A stretch of DNA of 64,000 nt from Vreelandella zhuhanensis (GCF_009793355.1 NZ_WTKP01000001.1:248001-312000); one strand, 5' to 3'; positions 9,639 to 20,043 are shown, counted from the stretch's first letter. Made by a program: numbers and translations. Notes: generated by a model not told the origin, from the sequence alone.

Positions 9639-11134
9639 GATGCACGCCGCCGAGCCAGCGCCTGTTGTACTTGCTCGTCATCGGAATAGGGGTGACGGAC
9701 GCCATCGACTTCCTGATAGGTTTCGTGGCCTTTGCCAGCAATCAACACAACGTCTTCGGGTGCCGCCAAAGCCAGCACCTGAGCAATTGCCTCGCGGCGA
9801 CCGGCAATGGATAACACGTTTTCCCGCGCCTCAGGGGTGAACCCTGCTAGGATCTGCTCGCGAATCTGTGCAGCGGATTCCCCACGTGGGTTATCGTCGG
9901 TTACCACTACCTTGTCAGCATACTGCTCGACAACTCGGGCCATTTGCACACGCTTGCCCGTGTCACGCTCACCGCCGCAACCGAAGACACACCACAAGGC
10001 GCCCTGGTCACCCAGATGGGCATGCAGTGCCTGCAAGGCATTGTCCAGCGCATCCGGCGTGTGGGCATAATCGATCACCACGCCAGGAGAGCCTGATTGA
10101 CATATCAACTGCATGCGCCCGGGTACCGGCAACAGTTTTTCGGCAGCGGCAAACAGCGAAGACAAAGGCTCACCCAAGCCATAAAGCGTAGCCATCGCCA
10201 GCAAGACGTTATCCAGGTTGAAGCGCCCCATCAAGGCGAGCGATAACCCCATCTCGCCTTCCGGGGTGGCCACCATTGCCTGCTGACCCAGCGCATGCGG
10301 CTGCCAGTCCAACACCCGTAGCGTGACGGCCTCGTCCTGCCCGATGGCCAGCACCCTGACGTCCTTAGAGCAGCCCGCCAGCATCAATCTCGCCAGAGGA
10401 TCATCGGCATTGACCACCGCCAGCGTCAGTTCGGCGCGGCGAAACAGCTTGGCTTTGGCGGCGGCATAGGCGGCCATGCTGCCATGATAATCAAGATGAT
10501 CACGGCTCAGGTTGGTGAAGACACCGACTTTCACATTCACCGCATCGAGCCGCTGCTGATCGAGCGCATGAGAGGAAGCCTCAAGCGCGATGCGTGTCAC
10601 GCCCTGTTCGGCAAGCTCCGCCAGCCTGGCCTGCAATGCCAAGGGACCAGGGGTCGTTAATCCGCTGTCTACCAGAGCGCCCCGACGACCCACACCCAAG
10701 GTACCGACTACCCCCGCCGACGTGCCCAACTGCTCGCTGAGAGCGGCGATATAATGCGTGACCGAACTTTTCCCGTTGGTCCCCGTGACGGCCATGACAT
10801 CCAGTGAATCGGCCACCTTGTATAGCACCTGTCCCAGCTCCCCCAGGCGCATGCCGAGATGGGGCAACTGAATGACGCATCCATCCACCTTGACCTCGCC
10901 ACTTTTCACATGCGCCAGCACCAATGCCGCTCCCGCCGCCAGGGCGGCCTCGATATACTCACGACCGTCATATTGAGTGCCGGCCACGGCAACGAACACA
11001 TCGCCTTGGCTAACGCAGCGCGAATCCATCACCAGGCGCACCCTGTCCGGTAGCGGCGGAAGAGTTGAAGGGAAGGTGGCGGTAGGCCATAGGGAGCGTA
11101 AAGCGATTAAGAGGTCATTAGGGGATGGCAGCAT
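9635..11134 (-). CDS. murE: UDP-MurNAc-dipeptide--meso-diaminopimelate ligase MurE
   Basis: Adds the third stem residue to the peptidoglycan precursor. The P-loop VTGTNGKSS lies near residues 116-124. The C-terminal DNPR motif (in TDDNPRGES) is the known signature of meso-diaminopimelate specificity, so the wall should be of the mDAP type. The open frame extends to 11200, but the ATG at 11134 is preceded by AGGAG at good spacing and starts MLPSPNDLL, giving 499 residues. A 19-base gap separates it from ftsI upstream; its stop overlaps murF. Confidence 0.96.
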   Translation of the reverse strand: MLPSPNDLLIALRSLWPTATFPSTLPPLPDRVRLVMDSRCVSQGDVFVAVAGTQYDGREYIEAALAAGAALVLAHVKSGEVKVDGCVIQLPHLGMRLGELGQVLYKVADSLDVMAVTGTNGKSSVTHYIAALSEQLGTSAGVVGTLGVGRRGALVDSGLTTPGPLALQARLAELAEQGVTRIALEASSHALDQQRLDAVNVKVGVFTNLSRDHLDYHGSMAAYAAAKAKLFRRAELTLAVVNADDPLARLMLAGCSKDVRVLAIGQDEAVTLRVLDWQPHALGQQAMVATPEGEMGLSLALMGRFNLDNVLLAMATLYGLGEPLSSLFAAAEKLLPVPGRMQLICQSGSPGVVIDYAHTPDALDNALQALHAHLGDQGALWCVFGCGGERDTGKRVQMARVVEQYADKVVVTDDNPRGESAAQIREQILAGFTPEARENVLSIAGRREAIAQVLALAAPEDVVLIAGKGHETYQEVDGVRHPYSDDEQVQQALARRRAS

Positions 11135-11153
11135 AAGTTCTCCTGAAGCGATA

Positions 11154-12860
11154 TTAACGCGTCTGTTGGTCCGGCGGCACATCCAGCAAGCGAAGCGCAT
11201 TGCCGGTCACACTGGAAAACACCGGTGCCGCCACTGCGCCTCCATAGAATTCCCCTGCCTTGGGGTTGTCGATCATCACCACGGTCACGATGCGTGGGTC
11301 GGATATCGGTGCGATACCCACGAAAACACTGCGGTAGGCATTTTCTGCGTAACCTTGACTGTTATTCTTGCGAACGGTGCCGGTCTTGCCTCCCACCCGA
11401 TACCCATCGACCCGTGCCCGACGCCCCCCTGAAGAAGCTCCCACGGAGGTTTCCATGACTTGCAGGAGATCATGGGCAATCGCTGGCTCAATTGCCGGTA
11501 TCCCGGCAGGCGCTTGGGACAGGCGCAACAGAGAGGGCGGCAAACGTTCTCCACCATTGGCTATCGCCGTGTAAGCACTGGCCAGTTGCAAAGCGGACAC
11601 CGACAAGCCGTAACCATAGGAAAGAGCAGCACGCTCGCTGCGCGACCAGCGCACCGGTGCCGGCAGACTTCCCGTGGCTTCACCCGGAAAGCCGGTACCG
11701 GGGCTTTGTCCAAGACCCAGTTGATTGTACTTTTCCCAGATAGTGGTATCGGATAACTCCAAGGCCAGACGTGACATGCCAATATTGGAAGACTTTTCCA
11801 GAATGCCTGCCAAGTCCAGCTCCCCGTAATCACGGATATCATGGATGGTAAACCGATCGATACGCATCCACCCAGGTGAGGTATCCACCACCACGTCGCG
11901 ATCGAAGACGTCACTTTCCAGAATCGCCGCCATAGCCAGAGGCTTGACCACCGAACCCGGTTCGAACACATCGACAATGGCTTGGTTACGCAACCCGCGC
12001 GGGTCGAGCCCTGCGCGATTGTTGGGGTTGTAGGAAGGCAGGTTGGCCATCGCCAGTACTTCACCGGTGTGCGCATCCATCATCACCAGCATGCCGCCGT
12101 CGGCGTCATGCTCCGCCACTGCCGAGCGCAGTTCACGATAGGCCATGTATTGCAGACGCTGATCGATGGAAAGCGTCAGCTCACCGCCCGGCTGTGCTTC
12201 TTTAACGACGCCCAGTTCGCGCACCAGACGTCCCCGCCGATCTTTAATGACTCGCCGCTGCCCCACATGGCCTGCCAGGTAAGATTGATACGCAAGCTCT
12301 AGCCCTTCCTGACCAAAATCATCGACATTGGTTACCCCTAACAACTGGGCTGCCACCTCGCCAGCCGGGTAATAGCGTTTGTATTCACGCTGAGGATAGA
12401 CCCCAGGCGTGCGTAGATTAAGCACCCGCTGGGCATCATCGGGGGTCATTTGCCGGCGCAAATACATGAATTCATGCTCGCTATAGCGTGCCAACCGAGC
12501 ATCGAGATTCTCTAGTGACATGCCCAGCGCCTGAGCCAGCATCATGCGCTGGATAGCATCCTCAGGTATTTCCTGAGGATTGGCCCAGAGCGTTACCACT
12601 GGCGTGGAAATGGCCAACGGCTCACCGTTACGGTCGGTGATCATACCGCGATGCGCGGGAATCGCTTCATGGCGCAGGGTACGAGCGTCTCCCTGGCTTT
12701 GCAGGAAGGGCCGGTCCACCACTTGCAGCAACACGACACGCCCCATCAATACCGCTGTCGCCACCAGAATGAGCCCCAGCATCAGAATGATGCGACCCCT
12801 GCCCAGCGGCGGCGCTACCGACGACTCTCGGGAAGTAACGCTGTGGCGCGACATACTCAT
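11154..12860 (-). CDS. ftsI: Septal transpeptidase FtsI (PBP3)
   Basis: Class B penicillin-binding protein that cross-links septal peptidoglycan. A cytoplasmic tail is followed by one membrane segment (about residues 24-48), a pedestal domain and the transpeptidase domain. Active-site motifs are SxxK as S303-V-V-K306, SSN at 357-359 and KTGT at 492-495. The first motif reads SVVK where Escherichia coli has STVK; the catalytic Ser and Lys are kept. Its 568 residues match the family. The start overlaps the ftsL stop by four bases. Confidence 0.97.
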   Translation of the reverse strand: MSMSRHSVTSRESSVAPPLGRGRIILMLGLILVATAVLMGRVVLLQVVDRPFLQSQGDARTLRHEAIPAHRGMITDRNGEPLAISTPVVTLWANPQEIPEDAIQRMMLAQALGMSLENLDARLARYSEHEFMYLRRQMTPDDAQRVLNLRTPGVYPQREYKRYYPAGEVAAQLLGVTNVDDFGQEGLELAYQSYLAGHVGQRRVIKDRRGRLVRELGVVKEAQPGGELTLSIDQRLQYMAYRELRSAVAEHDADGGMLVMMDAHTGEVLAMANLPSYNPNNRAGLDPRGLRNQAIVDVFEPGSVVKPLAMAAILESDVFDRDVVVDTSPGWMRIDRFTIHDIRDYGELDLAGILEKSSNIGMSRLALELSDTTIWEKYNQLGLGQSPGTGFPGEATGSLPAPVRWSRSERAALSYGYGLSVSALQLASAYTAIANGGERLPPSLLRLSQAPAGIPAIEPAIAHDLLQVMETSVGASSGGRRARVDGYRVGGKTGTVRKNNSQGYAENAYRSVFVGIAPISDPRIVTVVMIDNPKAGEFYGGAVAAPVFSSVTGNALRLLDVPPDQQTR

Positions 12861-13195
12861 GGCCTGATGACCTCGACATCATGGACATCAGGAATACGCA
12901 TACCCAGCCGCTGCGTGGCGATCTGCTCGATACGTGCCGGTGTCGACCAAGCCCCCTCTTCCAGCAGCAACTGGCCCCATTCGGTCTGCAACTGATTTTT
13001 TTCCTGCTCTAGTTGCTGCAATTGAGCAAATTGGGTGCGCGTCATATGGCTGGTCGCCACCACTGCCAAGGCCGACACCATACAGCCGACGAACAGGGCA
13101 GTGATGATGGCCGACCATAGACTGAGCCGCAGCTTGAAAGGCCACTCGTTATGCAGGGAAGCAAGAAGACGTCCGGGCTGGAGAAGTATCATCAT
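12857..13195 (-). CDS. ftsL: Cell division protein FtsL
   Basis: Small bitopic protein of the FtsQLB complex that activates FtsWI. It has 112 residues: a short cytoplasmic tail, one membrane helix at about 26-48, then a coiled coil with leucines in heptad spacing (FAQLQQLEQEKNQLQTEWGQ region) and a conserved C-terminal segment near RIEQIATQRLGMRIP. The sequence is weakly conserved in general, so the call relies on topology and its position between rsmH (6-base gap) and ftsI (4-base overlap). Confidence 0.94.
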   Translation of the reverse strand: MMILLQPGRLLASLHNEWPFKLRLSLWSAIITALFVGCMVSALAVVATSHMTRTQFAQLQQLEQEKNQLQTEWGQLLLEEGAWSTPARIEQIATQRLGMRIPDVHDVEVIRP

Positions 13196-13201
13196 GACCG
13201 C

Positions 13202-14164
13202 TTACGCCAGTTTTCGTGCCGCTCGCATGACGGCACTACGCGCACGTGGATTGGCATCGACTTCACTCGGCCCGGGGCGCTGGCCTTTGCCCAGACCTAC
13301 CAGGCGGCGGTTGAGCTGATCATCGCGAAGCGGAACGCCACGTGGCACGTCAGTATCACCACGTACGTGCCGGCGAATGAAACGCTTTACTCGGCGATCT
13401 TCCAGGGAATGAAAGCTGATTACAACAAGGTGCCCGCCTGGAGCCAGCGCTTCAAGGGCGGCTTCAAGCGCGGCATCGAGCTGCTCAAGCTCTTGATTGA
13501 GATAAATGCGCAGAGCCTGGAAAGCCCGCGTGGCTGGATGTTTACCCTTTTCCCACGCCGGGTGAGCGGCTTTCAACACCTCGGCCAGATCGACAGTACG
13601 CTCAAAGGGCTTTTCACTACGGCGCTCCACCACCGCACGCGCCAAGCGTTTGGCAAAGCGCTCCTCACCATAGGTCTTGAATACCTGAGCGATTTCCGCT
13701 TCCTTGGCACGCACCAAGAAATCAGCGGCACTCTGCCCATGAGAGGGATCCATGCGCATATCAAGCGGGCCATCGCGCATGAAACTGAAACCACGTTCGG
13801 GGTCATCCAACTGGGGGGATGATACACCGACATCCAGCAGCACGCCGGCAAGCTTGCCATGCACGCCCTGCTCCATTGCGAACTCACCCAAACGGGCAAA
13901 ATCGCGCTGGGTAATGAAAAAACGCGGATCATCGAGGTGTCGTGCTTCTTCGATTGCCTGGGGGTCACGATCCATGGCCAACAACCGGCCGGAAGACCCC
14001 AGGCGCGCCAGAATGGCACGCGAATGGCCACCACGACCAAAGGTGCCATCCAGATAGACACCCTCGGGATCATTCACCAGTGCCTCCACGGCTCCGTCCA
14101 GTAACACACTGGCATGGCGAAAGCCGGAAACGACCTGTTCAGCGTCAGGTGAAGGCATGTACAT
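13202..14164 (-). CDS. rsmH: 16S rRNA (cytosine-1402-N4)-methyltransferase RsmH
   Basis: SAM-dependent methyltransferase (formerly MraW) modifying C1402 in the decoding centre; RsmI in this window modifies the same nucleotide's ribose. Motifs visible: [29 protein letters not shown] (SAM binding), [20 protein letters not shown] and the C-terminal [15 protein letters not shown]. The open frame runs upstream to 14317, but that would enter the RNase P RNA gene, so I choose the ATG at 14164 (MYMPSP). The ATG at 14158 is nearly as good. First gene of the dcw operon here; mraZ, its usual upstream neighbour, is absent. Confidence 0.95.
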   Translation of the reverse strand: MYMPSPDAEQVVSGFRHASVLLDGAVEALVNDPEGVYLDGTFGRGGHSRAILARLGSSGRLLAMDRDPQAIEEARHLDDPRFFITQRDFARLGEFAMEQGVHGKLAGVLLDVGVSSPQLDDPERGFSFMRDGPLDMRMDPSHGQSAADFLVRAKEAEIAQVFKTYGEERFAKRLARAVVERRSEKPFERTVDLAEVLKAAHPAWEKGKHPATRAFQALRIYLNQELEQLDAALEAALEALAPGGHLVVISFHSLEDRRVKRFIRRHVRGDTDVPRGVPLRDDQLNRRLVGLGKGQRPGPSEVDANPRARSAVMRAARKLA

Positions 14165-14179
14165 CTCACACGGTTGAAT

Positions 14180-14200
14180 GGGTGCACAAGCATGCAGCCC
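14180..14200 (-). other. Hairpin between rnpB and rsmH
   Basis: On the minus strand GGGCTGCA and TGCACCC can pair (seven pairs with one bulged C) around a 6-base loop, between the RNase P RNA 3' end and the rsmH start. No U-run follows, so it does not look like a factor-independent terminator. It may be a processing or stability element, or chance. Confidence 0.35.
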
Positions 14201-14206
14201 TGATAA

Positions 14207-14563
<357 letters not shown>

Positions 14564-14594
14564 GCGGCAAGCATACCAGTGCCTTGGCTTACCC

Positions 14595-15455
14595 TCAATC
14601 CCCGCTTTTGATTGCTTGCAGGCGCGCATACCAGACTTGCTTGCGCCCCCCCATCAAACGAGCTGCCACCGAGGCCGCCTGCTTGACGCCAACGCCTTCG
14701 GCAAGCAAGGCATCGAGTAACGTCTGGGCCTTTATTTCCTGGCATTCCGAATCCATCTCGGCCTTGTTGCCCTCGACCATCACTACAAATTCGCCGCGTG
14801 CCTGATTGGGATCTTCTTCGAGTGTTGCCAGTAATTCACTCGCGGTGCCTTGCAGGAAGGTTTCAAACGTCTTGGTGAGTTCTCGCGCCAACACGATGCG
14901 TCGCCCCCCGAACTGTTCATGCAGGGCTTCCAACGTTGCCTGGATACGATGCGGTGACTCATAGAACACCAATGTTTCCGCTCGAGCTTTCCATTCGACC
15001 AACTGCTGGCGACGCGCACCTTGCTTGGCAGGAAGAAAACCACAGAACACGAAGCGGTCGGTAGGCAACCCCGCCCCGGAAAGTGCCGTGACCAAGGCAC
15101 AGGCACCCGGCAGGGGCACGACATGACGATTGCGCGCTCGTAATTCACGCACCAGCACGAACCCCGGGTCGCTGATCAATGGAGTACCGGCATCACTGAT
15201 CAAGGCGATATTTTCGCCGGCTTCCAAGTAAGCATCCAATGTTTCTACACGCTGGGCTTCGTTATGCTCATGCAGCGACAGCATGGGAACCTTTACACCG
15301 AGATGCGTCAACAGCCGGCCGCTGTGGCGCGTGTCTTCCGCTGCCACTCGATCCACTTCCGCCAAAATGCGTGCGGCCCGGGGCGTCATGTCCTCCAGAT
15401 TCCCAATTGGCGTGGCAACCACGTACAATGTGCCGGCCTTCTTGTGTGTCATCAT
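14595..15455 (-). CDS. rsmI: 16S rRNA (cytidine-1402-2'-O)-methyltransferase RsmI
   Basis: SAM-dependent tetrapyrrole-methylase-fold enzyme that 2'-O-methylates C1402 of 16S rRNA. Motifs: GTLYVVATPIGNLEDMTPRA at the N-terminus, AEDTRHSGRLL, ALISDAGTPLISDPG and the VVPLPGACALVTALSGAGLPTDRFVFCGFLP region. The open frame reaches 15677, but AGGAG immediately upstream of the paired ATGs at 15455/15452 fixes the start and leaves 286 residues, the normal length. It is divergent from lpoA, and rnpB lies directly downstream. Confidence 0.96.
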   Translation of the reverse strand: MMTHKKAGTLYVVATPIGNLEDMTPRAARILAEVDRVAAEDTRHSGRLLTHLGVKVPMLSLHEHNEAQRVETLDAYLEAGENIALISDAGTPLISDPGFVLVRELRARNRHVVPLPGACALVTALSGAGLPTDRFVFCGFLPAKQGARRQQLVEWKARAETLVFYESPHRIQATLEALHEQFGGRRIVLARELTKTFETFLQGTASELLATLEEDPNQARGEFVVMVEGNKAEMDSECQEIKAQTLLDALLAEGVGVKQAASVAARLMGGRKQVWYARLQAIKSGD

Positions 15456-15564
15456 GACTCCTGATTTGTGGATGGCTTGCACTAACGGTGCGCTATGCTT
15501 GTGCAATAGCTCACTAACAGGTGACTTACCAACGAAAGCGTAAACGGGAATTGAGGAAGGATAC

Positions 15565-17070
15565 ATGAAACATTCATTGCGTGGCCTGTTGGCCACCACG
15601 CTAATTACCTTGCTGGTCGCCGGTTGCACCCTACAACCTCCCTTCCCCGTAGATCGCCTTCCCGAAGGCGATCCCAACCAGCTATTGGAACAAGCCGCTC
15701 AGCAGGCCCCCGAGCAAGCAGCCATAACTCGCCTGGAAGCAGCCGATATTCTCGCTCGCCAAGGCCGGCGGGAGCAGGCCCTCGAGATTGCCGACAGCAT
15801 CGAGGAAAGCAACCTTGCCCAACAAGCGCGCGTGCGCTGGGCATTGCTGTTTTCGGAACTGGCTAGAGGCGAAGACGACCCCAGAGCCGTTCTTAGAGCC
15901 ACGCAAGTGCTGGATGATGAATTACCTATGAGTGCCGCCCAGCAACGAACCCTTGCTGAACGTCGAGACTGGGCCAGAGCTGTGCTGGATCAACCAGACC
16001 CTGCTCTCTTGGCATTGCCCGAATTAGAGGGCCAGGAAATTCGCCATATTGCGGTCTTTCTACCCGAAACAGGCCCGCTTTCCAATGTGGCCGACACGAT
16101 TGCCATGGCCATGCAACGCCATCAGCAGCTGAGCGACACCTCGGTTCAGTTAAGCTTCATGAATACTTCTCGGGAAAGCTTGGATGCGCTCTATGACCGC
16201 GCACGCCAAATGGGTGCCCAGCTGGTGATCGGTCCACTCGACAAGGAAAAAGTCAGCCAGCTTGAGCAACGTGATAGCGTTCCGCTGCCTACACTGGCAT
16301 TGAACTATGGCAGCGGCGAGCACAACCAGGCACGCCGTTTATTCCAATACGGCCTTTCTGCTGAAGACGAAGCACGCCAAGCCGCTGAGCGCGCCTGGCA
16401 GGACGGCCATCGCCAAGCTGCTCTCATGGTCCCCGACAATGAGTGGGGGCGCCGTGTCGGTGAAGCCTTCTGGAATCAATGGCAACGTCAAGGCGGCGAC
16501 ATCACCAATGCAATACGCTATCAGCCCGATAATGCCGTTTCCGCTGCGGTACGCACCGCCCTGAATGTCAGCGGCGAACGCGCTCGCCTGGGCAATATCG
16601 ACATCCTGTTCTTGCTCGCCCTGCCCGAGTATGCCCGCCAGGTACCGCCTACACTGGATTATTACTACGCTCAAAACCTGCCGATTTACGCAACATCCCA
16701 TCTACACGAAGGCCGCCTGCAGCCACGGCTGGACAAAGATCTGGATGACGTGATGTTCATGGATATTCCTTGGCAGATTCCGGACGCTGCTGTGGGTGGT
16801 AAAGAAGCCTTACCGTTTTATAACACCTACCAGAGCCTGCAAGACAAAGCCGATGCCTCCATGTTTCGCTTGATGGCAATGGGAGTGGACGCCCTGGAAA
16901 TCGCCTTGGGACTTGCTACTCCCGCCGTATTGGAAAATGGCCTGCAGGGCAGCACCGGCACCTTGCGCCTCACCGCTGACGGACGCATTCGCCGTGAGCT
17001 ACCCTGGGCCAAATTCCAGAATGGCGTACCCCGCCCCATTCTGACTCCCGGCTTGAACCATGCCGACTGA
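15565..17070 (+). CDS. lpoA: Penicillin-binding protein activator LpoA (LppC family lipoprotein)
   Basis: Outer-membrane lipoprotein that activates PBP1A. The signal peptide MKHSLRGLLATTLITLLVAGC ends in a lipobox (LVAGC, Cys at residue 21). The N-terminal half is an alpha-helical TPR-like region with EQAAQQAPEQAAITRLEAADIL. The C-terminal half is a periplasmic-binding-protein fold beginning around IRHIAVFLPETGPLSNVADTI. At 501 residues it is shorter than the roughly 680 of Escherichia coli LpoA, mainly in the N-terminal part. A GAGGAAGG ribosome site precedes the ATG. Its stop overlaps yraN by 11 bases. Confidence 0.92.
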   Translation: MKHSLRGLLATTLITLLVAGCTLQPPFPVDRLPEGDPNQLLEQAAQQAPEQAAITRLEAADILARQGRREQALEIADSIEESNLAQQARVRWALLFSELARGEDDPRAVLRATQVLDDELPMSAAQQRTLAERRDWARAVLDQPDPALLALPELEGQEIRHIAVFLPETGPLSNVADTIAMAMQRHQQLSDTSVQLSFMNTSRESLDALYDRARQMGAQLVIGPLDKEKVSQLEQRDSVPLPTLALNYGSGEHNQARRLFQYGLSAEDEARQAAERAWQDGHRQAALMVPDNEWGRRVGEAFWNQWQRQGGDITNAIRYQPDNAVSAAVRTALNVSGERARLGNIDILFLLALPEYARQVPPTLDYYYAQNLPIYATSHLHEGRLQPRLDKDLDDVMFMDIPWQIPDAAVGGKEALPFYNTYQSLQDKADASMFRLMAMGVDALEIALGLATPAVLENGLQGSTGTLRLTADGRIRRELPWAKFQNGVPRPILTPGLNHAD

Positions 17071-17443
17071 TCCCAAAACCGATTCACGAACGGCTCGCGC
17101 TCGAGGCGCGGCCATGGAACGCATTGCCGCTCAGTGGCTGGGCCAGCAAGGCTTGGTCTTGCTGGCCAGTAATCAGCACGCCAAGGGCGGCGAGCTTGAC
17201 CTGGTGATGCGTGACGGCGAAACCCTGGTGTTTGTCGAAGTCAAACATCGGGTCACTAGTCGTTACGGTCATCCATTGGAAACCGTCACCCCGCGAAAGC
17301 AACAGCGCCTGGTGCGCGCAGCGCGTTTTTATCTGGCGCGCAACAAGCTATCATGTGGTTGCCGCTTCGATGTCCTGGCCGTCACCGGCACGCTCCCCGA
17401 CCTGTCTTTTACCTGGGTCAAGGCAGCCTTCGATGCGTTTTGA
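17060..17443 (+). CDS. yraN: UPF0102 family protein YraN
   Basis: Small conserved protein with a predicted restriction-endonuclease-like fold; precise role not established. The core GGELDLVMRDGETLVFVEVKHR carries the D...E-x-K pattern of the PD-(D/E)xK nuclease superfamily, and ARGAAMERIAAQWLGQQG is the usual family start. Its 127 residues match the family. It overlaps the 3' end of lpoA, and the order lpoA-yraN-diaA-dolP is conserved in gammaproteobacteria. Confidence 0.92.
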   Translation: MPTDPKTDSRTARARGAAMERIAAQWLGQQGLVLLASNQHAKGGELDLVMRDGETLVFVEVKHRVTSRYGHPLETVTPRKQQRLVRAARFYLARNKLSCGCRFDVLAVTGTLPDLSFTWVKAAFDAF

Positions 17444-18061
<618 letters not shown>

Positions 18062-18119
18062 CTTGTTGATCACACCGCCTTCAAATCCCAAGAACATCGC
18101 TGTAGCAAGGAGTGTATGC

Positions 18120-18689
18120 ATGAGCTATCAATCACGTACTAGATGGATGGCAGTGGCCGGCGTCTGCCTGTCACTGTTGATCGGCGGCTGCGCCACCAAT
18201 ATGGCCGACCAAACCAATTATGGCCAACGCAGCGAGGACGTAGAAGCCATTGACAGCACAGTGGAGCGCGAAGTCGGCCGCGCCTTGGCACGCGCCGATG
18301 CTCGCCTGGACGATGCGCGCATCCGCCCGCACAGCTTCAATGGCAAGGTATTGCTGGTAGGGCAAGTACCTAGCCAGGAACTCAAGGAACGCGCAGAGGA
18401 AGTCACCGGAAACTTGCGCGGTGTGAATGAAGTACACAACGAGCTGACTGTGGCAGGCAACCTGTCGGCCAGCCAACGGCTAACGGATGCCTGGCTGACC
18501 ACGAATGTCATTAGTCAACTTGCCACCAACGACCGTATCGACTCTTCCAAGCTTAAGGTAACCACTGAAAACGCCAGTGTTTATTTAATGGGCATTGTCA
18601 GCCGTGAAGAAGCGGACCGTATTGTTCGGACGGTCTCGAACGTGAATGGCGTTCAGCGCATCGTCAAGGCATTCGACTATCTGGACTGA
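18120..18689 (+). CDS. dolP: Division/outer-membrane-associated BON-domain lipoprotein DolP (YraP)
   Basis: Outer-membrane lipoprotein with two BON domains that bind anionic phospholipid; supports envelope integrity and division-site wall hydrolysis. The signal peptide ends in LLIGGC (Cys at about residue 24). BON repeats run from about residues 40-105 (VEREVGRALARADARL through GVNEVHNEL) and 115-189 (LTDAWLTTNVISQL through NVNGVQRIVKAF). The open frame extends upstream over the diaA end, but AAGGAG eight bases before the ATG at 18120 sets the start. A strong terminator follows. Confidence 0.93.
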   Translation: MSYQSRTRWMAVAGVCLSLLIGGCATNMADQTNYGQRSEDVEAIDSTVEREVGRALARADARLDDARIRPHSFNGKVLLVGQVPSQELKERAEEVTGNLRGVNEVHNELTVAGNLSASQRLTDAWLTTNVISQLATNDRIDSSKLKVTTENASVYLMGIVSREEADRIVRTVSNVNGVQRIVKAFDYLD

Positions 18690-18736
18690 CATCTCCAGAT
18701 ATAGCGCCCTCACTAGACAATAATGCTCAGCACAAC

Positions 18737-18779
18737 AAACGGGCCCCGACAATGTGTTTGCCAGGGCCCGTTTTATTTT
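18737..18779 (+). terminator. Terminator after dolP
   Basis: Inverted repeat AAACGGGCCC ... GGGCCCGTTT followed on the plus strand by TTTTATTTT. It ends the lpoA-yraN-diaA-dolP unit and lies in the convergent gap before sspB, so it may also stop transcripts from the other side, although the U-run is weaker in that direction. Confidence 0.85.
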
Positions 18780-18801
18780 CAGCTATCCTAGCTTCCATCC
18801 A

Positions 18802-19323
18802 TTACTTTATAACTCGCAACGTCGGGCGTTTTCTGGATGTCTTGCTATCCGAACCAGGCTTGCTATCGGAGCTACCCGTATCCTTCGGCTCAGCAGGCTC
18901 GGGTACCTCTTGATCCTCATTCCCCTCGGTCGGCTGGGTAATGCTCAGCTCAGGGCGCCGGTTTCCACGAGATGCTGGCTCGCTTTCATTAGTCTCGCCA
19001 GAAGGAGTCAATACCGGCTCATGACCGAAGACCATTCCTACGCCATTCTCGCGCGCATAAATAGCAATCAATGCCTCAGTGGGTATCATCACTTGCATCG
19101 GCTGGCCACCAAAGCGCGCATTGAAACCAACGGCTTGGTTTTCCATGAAGAAATCGCGCACTGCCGTAGGCGCCACATTAAGCACGATTTGCCCATTCTG
19201 AACGAATTGGCGCGGCACTTCGACACCGGGCAGGTCCGCATCCACCACTAGATAAGGCGTCAATTCGTTGTCCAGTAGCCACTGATAAAGCGCTCTGGCG
19301 AGATAAGGACGGCTTGAATGCAT
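18802..19323 (-). CDS. sspB: ClpXP specificity-enhancing factor SspB
   Basis: Adaptor that binds ssrA-tagged proteins and delivers them to ClpXP. The N-terminal folded domain (MHSSRPYLARALYQWLLDNELTPYLVVDA ... GFNARFGGQPMQVMIP) matches the family. A long acidic, Ser/Pro-rich flexible linker follows, and the extreme C-terminus RPTLRVIK corresponds to the ClpX-binding peptide of SspB. Its 173 residues fit. It follows sspA in the usual order, with a hairpin in the 63-base gap. Confidence 0.95.
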   Translation of the reverse strand: MHSSRPYLARALYQWLLDNELTPYLVVDADLPGVEVPRQFVQNGQIVLNVAPTAVRDFFMENQAVGFNARFGGQPMQVMIPTEALIAIYARENGVGMVFGHEPVLTPSGETNESEPASRGNRRPELSITQPTEGNEDQEVPEPAEPKDTGSSDSKPGSDSKTSRKRPTLRVIK

Positions 19324-19341
19324 CGCGCGCTCCTTCCTAGA

Positions 19342-19378
19342 GTTGAAAGCCCCGGATTCATACCAATCTCTCCGGGGC
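19342..19378 (-). other. Hairpin in the sspA-sspB gap
   Basis: GCCCCGGA (19349-19356) and TCCGGGGC (19371-19378) form a perfect 8-base stem with a 14-base loop. On the minus strand it is followed by TTTCAACT, a weak U-run. It could be a partial terminator lowering sspB relative to sspA, or a processing site. Confidence 0.5.
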
Positions 19379-19386
19379 CGACGGGT

Positions 19387-20013
19387 TCAGGATCGCATTT
19401 CTTTTTCACGTTCACTCAACGACGCCTTGAAGGCATCACGTTCAAAAACGCGCTTCATGTAGCTCAGTAATGGCTGCACCTGCTTTTCAGGCAACTCGAT
19501 ATTGAGATCGGGCAAACGCCACAAGATCGGCGTCAAGCAGCAATCTACCAGAGTGAATTCTTCACTCATGAAAAACGGCATGTCTTCAAAAATAGGTGAA
19601 ATACCGATCAGGCTCTCCCGTAGCTCCTTGCGCGCCTTGTCCGCTTCTTTTTTTCCACCCGTACGGATCTGCTCGACCATGGGGCACCACTCACGCTCGA
19701 TACGGTGCATCCACAAACGACTTTGCGCTCGCGCCACCGGGTATACCGGCAGCAGCGGAGGATGCGGGAAGCGCTCATCCAGGTATTCCATCATCACCTT
19801 GGATTCATACAACACTAAATCACGATCCAGCAGTGTCGGAACACTGTTATAGGGATTCAGGTCAGCCAACTCTTCCGGCGGTTGTTCGTCGTTGACTTCC
19901 ACAATATCCACGGCGACGCCTTTCTCGGCCAGCACGATACGCACGCGATGACTGAAATGATCATCACTGCCTGAATAAAAAATCATCGACGACCGTTTGG
20001 CCACAACACCCAT
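19387..20013 (-). CDS. sspA: Stringent starvation protein A
   Basis: RNA-polymerase-associated regulator with a glutathione-S-transferase fold that lacks GST activity in characterised homologues. N-terminal thioredoxin-like part: [48 protein letters not shown]; the helical C-terminal part includes [31 protein letters not shown]. Its 208 residues match the family, as does the start MGVVAKRSS. It is upstream of sspB, in the conserved sspAB order next to cytochrome bc1 and rpsI/rplM. Confidence 0.95.
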   Translation of the reverse strand: MGVVAKRSSMIFYSGSDDHFSHRVRIVLAEKGVAVDIVEVNDEQPPEELADLNPYNSVPTLLDRDLVLYESKVMMEYLDERFPHPPLLPVYPVARAQSRLWMHRIEREWCPMVEQIRTGGKKEADKARKELRESLIGISPIFEDMPFFMSEEFTLVDCCLTPILWRLPDLNIELPEKQVQPLLSYMKRVFERDAFKASLSEREKEMRS

Positions 20014-20043
20014 GAAACCATCCTCGCATCAAATCAAGCGTTG

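Noticed and set aside
13151..13822. 223-codon plus-strand frame across ftsL/rsmH
   Set aside because: Antisense to two clear genes; composition explained by rsmH.
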